From an uncultured Coriobacteriaceae bacterium (GTDB lineage: Bacteria; Actinomycetota; Coriobacteriia; Coriobacteriales; Atopobiaceae), in NCBI GenBank assembly GCA_902766445.1, contig CACXDP010000117.1, forward strand, positions 1 to 35,126: a DNA stretch of 35,126 nucleotides, read 5' to 3'. Positions 30,920 to 35,126 of this stretch are shown here, piece by piece; within the stretch, counting starts at the first letter, position 1; every line of letters begins with the position of its first letter. Under the pieces are notes generated by a model that ran no database searches, was not told where the DNA came from, and saw nothing but the letters and a program-made list of their open reading frames with translations. The position numbers were made by a program, and so were the translations under genes.

Positions 30920-32329
30920 ATGCTCAGCGACGAAGTTCAAGCCTATCGCCAATGGGTGCTGTCATGTCATGTGGACGGCTGCACCATTGAGGAGGGTGAC
31001 GGAGACGCTGTCGTCCTGCGAAGCGATGTAGCGTCTGGTGCCGTGTCCTTCTACGATATCGATGGTTCGACGGTTGTGGAGTTGCGGCTCGAAAGCACGC
31101 ATGATGATACGACGCTCTTTTACCTCCACTTCGAGTTTGGGGATGAGGAGCGGGCACAAAGACTCTTCACCGAGATGTTGGACGTGCTCGCAAAGCGCAT
31201 TGGAAGTGAGGTCCAGCACGTCCTGCTGTGTTGTTCGTGCGGCATGACAACGACGTTCTTTGCAAACAAGCTCAACGAGCTTGCCGCCGAACATGATTTG
31301 AAGTTCGACTTCTGCGCCAAGCCGATAGAGGAGGCAAAGAGAAGCGGTACGACCTACATCGCGGTTCTACTGGCACCGCAGGTAGGCCATCAGCTTCGGG
31401 AAGTCCGCGAGGCGCTCCCGGGCGTCATAGTGTTGGAACTGCCTGCGTCATTGTTTGGCACGTATGACGCAAACGGCGTGTTGGAGCTGCTTATGCACGC
31501 CCTAAAGAAGGCGCGGCATACCGCGAGAAGCGACCTGCGCTTTGCGCGCGACTATGACAGGACCAAATCCGTGCTTGGAGTGAGCTATGTCTACCGGTCG
31601 GATGAGCCGACGTTGAGCTATGCGGTACTCGACAGGGGAGAGGAGCTTCTGTGCGGCACGTTGGTGCGCAATGCGTTTGATGTCCAGACTGTGCTGGAGG
31701 ACCTGTTCTCGACGCTGCGGCTTTCCGGATATACGCCCAAGTCCTTCGACGCGATCGGGATCGCGCTACCCGGAGATGTGGACAACGGCGCGGTTGTGGA
31801 GCGGGACGAGGACGGAACTCGCCGCGTGGAGATGTCGACGCAGCTGAGCGAGAAGTGGGGCGTACCGGTCTTTGTTGACAATAATGCCACCGCCGCTGCG
31901 GCCGGGTGCTATGTAAGCCAGAGCGAGTGGGATACCGTGGTGTTTCACGCCCAGCCCATCGGCGTGGCGGATTGCGACCAAGGATACGTCATCGACGCCA
32001 AGCCTCATACGGGGCACGGTGGCTTCGGTGGCAACATGCGCTATCTGGCCGAGCAGCTTGAGCTTATGCCTGATTTGGAGGCGGCCGCTTGGCGCTATGA
32101 CGGAATGAGAAAGCTCGTTGCGTACTACTTGAGCGCGAATATCTGCACGATTGCGCCCGATGCACTCTTTGTCTGGTGCGACTTCTTGCCAGACATGCAA
32201 GAGCTTCGCGAGGAGCTGGAGAGCATCGTGCCTGCAGACGTCATACCCGAGCTGGTAGGGGTTGCCGACTACGACGGGCTGACGCTGATGGGCGAGATAT
32301 CGCTTTGCCTGCAACGGCTTGTCAAGTAG
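30920..32329 (+). CDS. PTS IIB-like / ROK-domain fusion protein
   Basis: This 469-residue protein starts at ATG 30920 with a weak GGGGG site. Residues 1-95 are unrecognised and strand-rich. About 97-200 resembles a lactose/cellobiose-type PTS EIIB domain: VLLCCSCGMTTTFFANKL carries the phospho-cysteine loop CxxGM(S/T)(S/T), and IAVLLAPQV follows. From about 210 a ROK domain follows with AIGIALPGDVDNGAVV and VPVFVDNNATAAAAGCY (ROK-type DNNA). GHGGFGGNM occurs where ROK proteins have a glycine loop, but the cysteine zinc site typical of ROK kinases is missing. The fusion suggests a sugar sensor or kinase linked to PTS phosphorylation. No EIIA or EIIC genes are adjacent. No helix-turn-helix is seen. 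Confidence 0.82.
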   Translation: MLSDEVQAYRQWVLSCHVDGCTIEEGDGDAVVLRSDVASGAVSFYDIDGSTVVELRLESTHDDTTLFYLHFEFGDEERAQRLFTEMLDVLAKRIGSEVQHVLLCCSCGMTTTFFANKLNELAAEHDLKFDFCAKPIEEAKRSGTTYIAVLLAPQVGHQLREVREALPGVIVLELPASLFGTYDANGVLELLMHALKKARHTARSDLRFARDYDRTKSVLGVSYVYRSDEPTLSYAVLDRGEELLCGTLVRNAFDVQTVLEDLFSTLRLSGYTPKSFDAIGIALPGDVDNGAVVERDEDGTRRVEMSTQLSEKWGVPVFVDNNATAAAAGCYVSQSEWDTVVFHAQPIGVADCDQGYVIDAKPHTGHGGFGGNMRYLAEQLELMPDLEAAAWRYDGMRKLVAYYLSANICTIAPDALFVWCDFLPDMQELREELESIVPADVIPELVGVADYDGLTLMGEISLCLQRLVK

Positions 32330-32360
32330 CTCATTGCGCGCGAAACGAAGTGGCGTAGTC

Positions 32361-33579
32361 ATGGGGCGTGATTTTGTTCTGGGAAGGCGGCAACTGTGCC
32401 GGTTGGGAGCTTCTGCCATCGTGGCGGCGGGGCTTGTTGGGTGTGCCGTCGAGGAGCCGGCGCCAGAGCTGGACTCCAACGACGATGTGAGCGAAAAGGC
32501 ATCACCTCAGGTGTCCCAGGAGTCAAGGGTACGCGCCACGGAGGAGTACGTTCGTATTATCGGTCGAACCTGCCAAGATGCAGATGTAACGTGGCTGCCG
32601 CAAAGCGGCAGTGCTATCGAGTTTGCCGTGACCGGCACATACGTAGCGATCGAGCTCGTAGGCGACGACAGCGTACACAACGGATGGGATCTCCGGTCAC
32701 GATACGCGGTGCTTCTTGATGGCGAGGTGATTGCGGACGATACCCTGAGCGAGTCCACACGCACGGTCGAGGTATTCAGCGAAGAGTCGAAGAAGGACGC
32801 CGTTGTCGAGGTTATTCACCTATCCGAGGCAAGCATCGGCGCTGTGGGCGTGGGCGAGATCATTGTGGAGTCTGACGAGCCTGACCCAGTGCGTCCCACT
32901 CCAAAAGAAAGGGCTGAGTATAGAGTTCATTGGTGACTCGATTACCTGCGCCTATGGTGTCGAGTCTTCTGGGCCAGAGGATTCCTTTACCACCACAGAA
33001 GAGAACTTCATGAAGTCCTACGCCTATCTCGCCTCGCAAGAGCTGGGTGCTGACTACAGCGCCGTGTGCTACAGCGGCTACGGGATCGTGTCGGGGTGGA
33101 CAAACGATGGCGCGCGCAGGACAGACAAGCTGTGTCCGCCTCTGTACGACGTTGTGGCCAAGGGATATGAGCAGCCGTGGGATTTCGTTGCCCATACGTA
33201 TGACGCGGTGGTTATCAACTTGGGAACAAACGACTTCAGTTACACGGGGACCGACCCGGATCGTATGAGCGAGTTTGCGCAGGAATACGCCGACTTCCTA
33301 TCGAGGGTACACGAGCTCAATCCAGACGCCCATCTCGTGTGTGCCATTGGGACGATGGGAGGCCAGGAACTCTTCCCCTACATCGAGCAGGTTGTGGAGG
33401 AATTCAAGGGCAATACGGGCTTTGCGCGCATCACGTGCTATGCCACTGAGCCGCTCGACCCAGAGACGGATGGCTGTGGAGCTAATTTTCATCCCAATGC
33501 AAAGACCCAGCAAAGGGATGCAGAAACGCTCGCAGGCGTCATACGTGAGGCGCTCGATCTGAGCGAGCGGGGTATATAG
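32361..33579 (+). pseudogene. CE2-like SGNH esterase lipoprotein, broken by one frameshift
   Basis: The 5' part (32361-32936) encodes a lipoprotein signal with twin arginines (GRRQLCRLGAS, lipobox LVGC) and a beta-sandwich region ending PTPKER. The frame then closes at TGA 32934. The 3' part continues one frame over to 33579 with IEFIGDSITCAYG (nucleophile Ser), INLGTNDFSYTG and ANFHPNAK (catalytic His). Together they make one carbohydrate esterase family 2 protein of about 405 residues, which would remove acetyl groups from polysaccharides outside the cell. Dropping one A from the AAAA run at 32903-32906 restores PTPKKGLSIEFIGDS. This is either a recent mutation, phase variation, or a sequencing error. 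In the His motif, NFHP replaces the usual DWHP. Confidence 0.8.
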
Positions 33580-33646
33580 GAGGGGTGGCTTCGGTTGACC
33601 CCGGTCGACCCCTTCTACACACCAACAAAATTCGTCAAAAAAAGTG

Positions 33647-33675
33647 TTGACATGAGCAGCCTCACAGTTGATAAT
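33647..33675 (+). promoter_or_regulatory. Promoter of tRNA-Pro
   Basis: TTGACA (33647-33652), a 17-base spacer, then GATAAT (33670-33675), near the sigma-70 consensus. The tRNA begins 12 bases after the -10, leaving a leader of only a few bases. Confidence 0.85.
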
Positions 33676-33686
33676 ATCCTTCGCAG

Positions 33687-33763
<77 letters not shown>

Positions 33764-33770
33764 GAATTCT

Positions 33771-33795
33771 AAAGGGGCTTTTTGGGCCCCTTTTT
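33771..33795 (+). terminator. Rho-independent terminator of tRNA-Pro
   Basis: AAAGGGGC (33771-33778) pairs with GCCCCTTT (33786-33793) and the T-run continues to 33795, directly after the tRNA. Confidence 0.9.
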
Positions 33796-33819
33796 GATAT
33801 GACTTTAGGGATAAAAGCC

Positions 33820-34074
33820 ATGTGCCAGATTGCCTTCGAGATTCCCAACGAGGTCCTCTATGACACTAGGATGAGCAGCCGTGATGCCCTCGACTTCGCT
33901 CGCCGCGCCACCGCGCTGCACTTCTACGCGACCAAGGGGGTTTCCTTGGGCTACTGCGCGCAGATCGCCGGCATGGACAAGGAGGACTTCATCTACTTCC
34001 TCGGTCAGAACGGCGTCTCCATATTCCACTTCGACGACGAGGCGGAGTTCGTCGAGGAGATGAACAATGCCTAG
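33820..34074 (+). CDS. UPF0175-family antitoxin
   Basis: This protein of 84 residues belongs to UPF0175, small proteins found next to DUF3368 PIN-like toxins and taken to be their antitoxins. It runs [17 protein letters not shown], then [20 protein letters not shown] and the helix-turn-helix-like [18 protein letters not shown], ending with an acidic tail. I start it at ATG 33820 with TAGGGA nine bases upstream; an ATG at 33799 is also in frame but overlaps the tRNA terminator tail. It overlaps the toxin gene by 8 bases. It probably binds the toxin and may repress the shared promoter. Confidence 0.87.
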   Translation: MCQIAFEIPNEVLYDTRMSSRDALDFARRATALHFYATKGVSLGYCAQIAGMDKEDFIYFLGQNGVSIFHFDDEAEFVEEMNNA

Positions 34075-34543
34075 GGTGGTTGCCAACACAACCCCGCTCA
34101 TTGCCTTTGCAAAGGTGGACCGGCTCGACATCTTGCATCGGCTCTATGGCGTGCTGCTCATACCAGAGGCGGTTCTGTCAGAAGTAAAGTACGAGCCGGC
34201 ACGTACCCGTGTGTGTGAGGCGTCGTGGATACGAGTCGTCCCCATCAAGGACGCGGAGCGCAGACGCATGTTCAGCGCTCGTCTCCACGCTGGCGAGGTC
34301 GACGTCATGATTCTTGCGCAGGAAGAAGGCGCGGACTTAGTGCTGATGGACGACAATGCCGCCAAGAAGACGGCCAAGATCATGGGGTTTAGCGTGACCG
34401 GCACGTTTGGTGTATTGCTACGTGCCAAGCGCGAGGGAATCATAGACTCGGTGTCAGAGCTGGCGGACGCGATAATAGCAGATGGTTTTTATGCCAGCGA
34501 GGGGCTGCGGAGGCTCGTGCTAAAGATGGCGGGAGAACTGTAG
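34067..34543 (+). CDS. DUF3368 PIN-like toxin
   Basis: This 158-residue protein matches DUF3368, a PIN-like nuclease family paired with UPF0175 antitoxins. VVANTTPLIAFAKV stands where the first acidic or polar active-site residue occurs, then IPEAVLSEV, LHAGEVDVMILA (Glu/Asp) and LVLMDDNAAKKTA (Asp pair). These match the family's acidic active-site layout. A C-terminal segment (VTGTFGVLLRAKREGIIDSV) is also typical. It is probably a metal-dependent RNase. The start ATG 34067 lies within the end of the antitoxin gene. The pair stands just after tRNA-Pro, with mobile-element remnants beyond, so it was likely acquired. Confidence 0.88.
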   Translation: MPRVVANTTPLIAFAKVDRLDILHRLYGVLLIPEAVLSEVKYEPARTRVCEASWIRVVPIKDAERRRMFSARLHAGEVDVMILAQEEGADLVLMDDNAAKKTAKIMGFSVTGTFGVLLRAKREGIIDSVSELADAIIADGFYASEGLRRLVLKMAGEL

Positions 34544-34586
34544 TCTGCTTGTCCGTGCGATGGAGTGGATATGTGCCGCGCAGATT

Positions 34587-34895
34587 GTGTTCTTCAATGC
34601 AATGCTCTATTAGCTCATTCCTGCGCGTGCTCAAAGCAAAGTGCGACTGTGCGAAAGCTATTTCTTGCTTTCTGGGATCGCCGTTCATGGCAATCAGGTA
34701 GCAGGCGTATCGCGTGAGCATGTAGTCACGCACCCTCCTGCTCGCTCCGCTGCCGATGGCGACCATTTTACTGACCTCAACACAATTGTCTTCGCTTGCT
34801 GATTCGCTGACCTCTACCGTGGTCATCGCGCGAGGAATGCCGTCTCAAAGTTCTGCCAGTTCGCATAACCAAGCAATGGGACCAGATCAGAACTA
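34587..34895 (-). pseudogene. dinD: dinD (BRO/DinD-family) remnant
   Basis: Minus-strand remnant of a DinD-type DNA-damage-inducible protein. The first piece (from about 34895) reads SDLVPLLGYANWQNFETAFLAR and then stops at TGA. One frame over it continues MTTVEVSESASEDN, VSKMVAIGSGASRRVRDYML, TRYACYLIAMNGDPRKQEIA and FALSTRRNELIE. This is the central part of the family, interrupted by a frameshift near 34825. Both the N-terminus and the C-terminal third are missing or replaced. It is not functional. Such genes are common on phages and islands. The rest of the stretch 34544-34948 shows nothing else I can support. Confidence 0.75.
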
Positions 34896-34948
34896 GGCAG
34901 AACGACAAGCAACTGCGTTCCCTGGAATCACTGAGGTGTAGCCTTCTT

Positions 34949-35126
34949 ATGCGGATGCCAAACGAGCTGTGCGCGGACATCTGCATGAGGAACGGCATCG
35001 AGGACTGCACCTACACGGGCGGCACCGACGGTGTGCTCACCATGCACCAGTGGTTCCAGTCGACCGACTGCCCGGGGCCGTGGCTCACGCACCAGTTCGA
35101 GCGCCTTTCCGCCGAGGTCAACGCGA
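34949..35126 (+). pseudogene. N-acetylmuramoyl-L-alanine amidase fragment, runs off the window
   Basis: In frame to the window end it reads NELCADICMRNGI, YTGGTDGVLTMHQWF, STDCPGPWLTHQF and AEVN. This is the last third of an amidase (endolysin-type) domain, with the His of TMHQWF and the Cys of TDCPGPW. The N-terminal part with the other zinc ligands is missing upstream, where the dinD remnant lies on the other strand. So it is most likely a 5'-truncated lysin gene, perhaps with cell-wall-binding repeats beyond the window. Codons are more GC-rich at third positions than in the dinD remnant. A functional gene starting at ATG 34949 seems unlikely. Confidence 0.6.

Noticed and set aside
33593-33612. 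Tandem decamer GGTTGACCCC/GGTCGACCCC before the tRNA promoter
   Set aside because: Two imperfect copies just after the esterase stop are too little to call a site; the real promoter lies further downstream.
34855-34948. Upstream extension of the amidase frame as a real N-terminus
   Set aside because: The open frame upstream of 34949 is antisense to the dinD remnant and shows no amidase motif.

Overview
The window looks like chromosome from a strictly anaerobic, moderately GC-rich actinobacterium of the Coriobacteriia type (Olsenella/Collinsella/Atopobiaceae-like). This is an inference. It rests on the gene content (sensory [FeFe]-hydrogenase, SPASM radical SAM enzyme, amino-acid importer with fused binding protein and permease, several lipoproteins, GH25 and GH32 enzymes), on the base composition, and on many long perfect palindromes between genes. 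No rRNA or other phylogenetic marker is present.

Layout. 1-2.5 kb: end of an ABC ATPase, its permease and a GH25 lysozyme. 2.5-4.8 kb: SPASM radical SAM enzyme facing a LysR regulator. 5.1-7.9 kb: a putative H2-sensing pair, a group-C-like [FeFe]-hydrogenase with ferredoxin, Fe-S and PAS domains overlapping a PP2C/SpoIIE-type phosphatase. 8.0-11.6 kb: a duplicated-domain lipoprotein, two overlapping paralogous genes of unknown function and a histidine-rich TPR protein. 11.7-16.5 kb: GH32 fructosidase, a small lipoprotein, free methionine-R-sulfoxide reductase boxed in by inverted palindromes, and a membrane EAL phosphodiesterase. 16.5-19.6 kb: a three-gene polyamine operon on the minus strand (AdoMet decarboxylase, DUF4178-like membrane protein, membrane-anchored spermidine synthase). 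19.7-24.6 kb: azlCD, a lipoprotein, and an amino-acid ABC importer (binding protein-permease fusion plus ATPase with an extra C-terminal domain). 24.7-29.2 kb: a giant sensor-MFS protein facing a MATE exporter. 29.3-33.6 kb: an rlmL-type 23S rRNA methyltransferase that has lost its RlmK half and carries an in-frame palindrome, a PTS-IIB-like/ROK fusion, and a CE2-like esterase broken by one frameshift. 33.6 kb to end: tRNA-Pro(GGG) with its promoter and terminator, then a UPF0175/DUF3368 antitoxin-toxin pair, a dinD remnant and an amidase remnant. This last stretch is probably an island next to the tRNA.

Two palindrome families run through the window. Family A (GGACAAGGGGGAC... type) is seen at 1622-1684, 3901-3941, 7934-8005, 27740-27790 and 30627-30692. 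Family B (GACCACAAACCCACAGCGGG... type) is seen at 13905-13968, 14473-14546 and 29258-29286. Most copies lie between convergent genes, where they could end transcription from both sides. One A copy forms the C-terminus of the ABC permease, one sits in frame inside rlmL, and two B copies bracket msrC.

The loci most worth study are the polyamine/DUF4178 operon, the hydrogenase-phosphatase pair, the unknown paralogous pair, the IIB-ROK fusion, and the palindromes that have become protein-coding.
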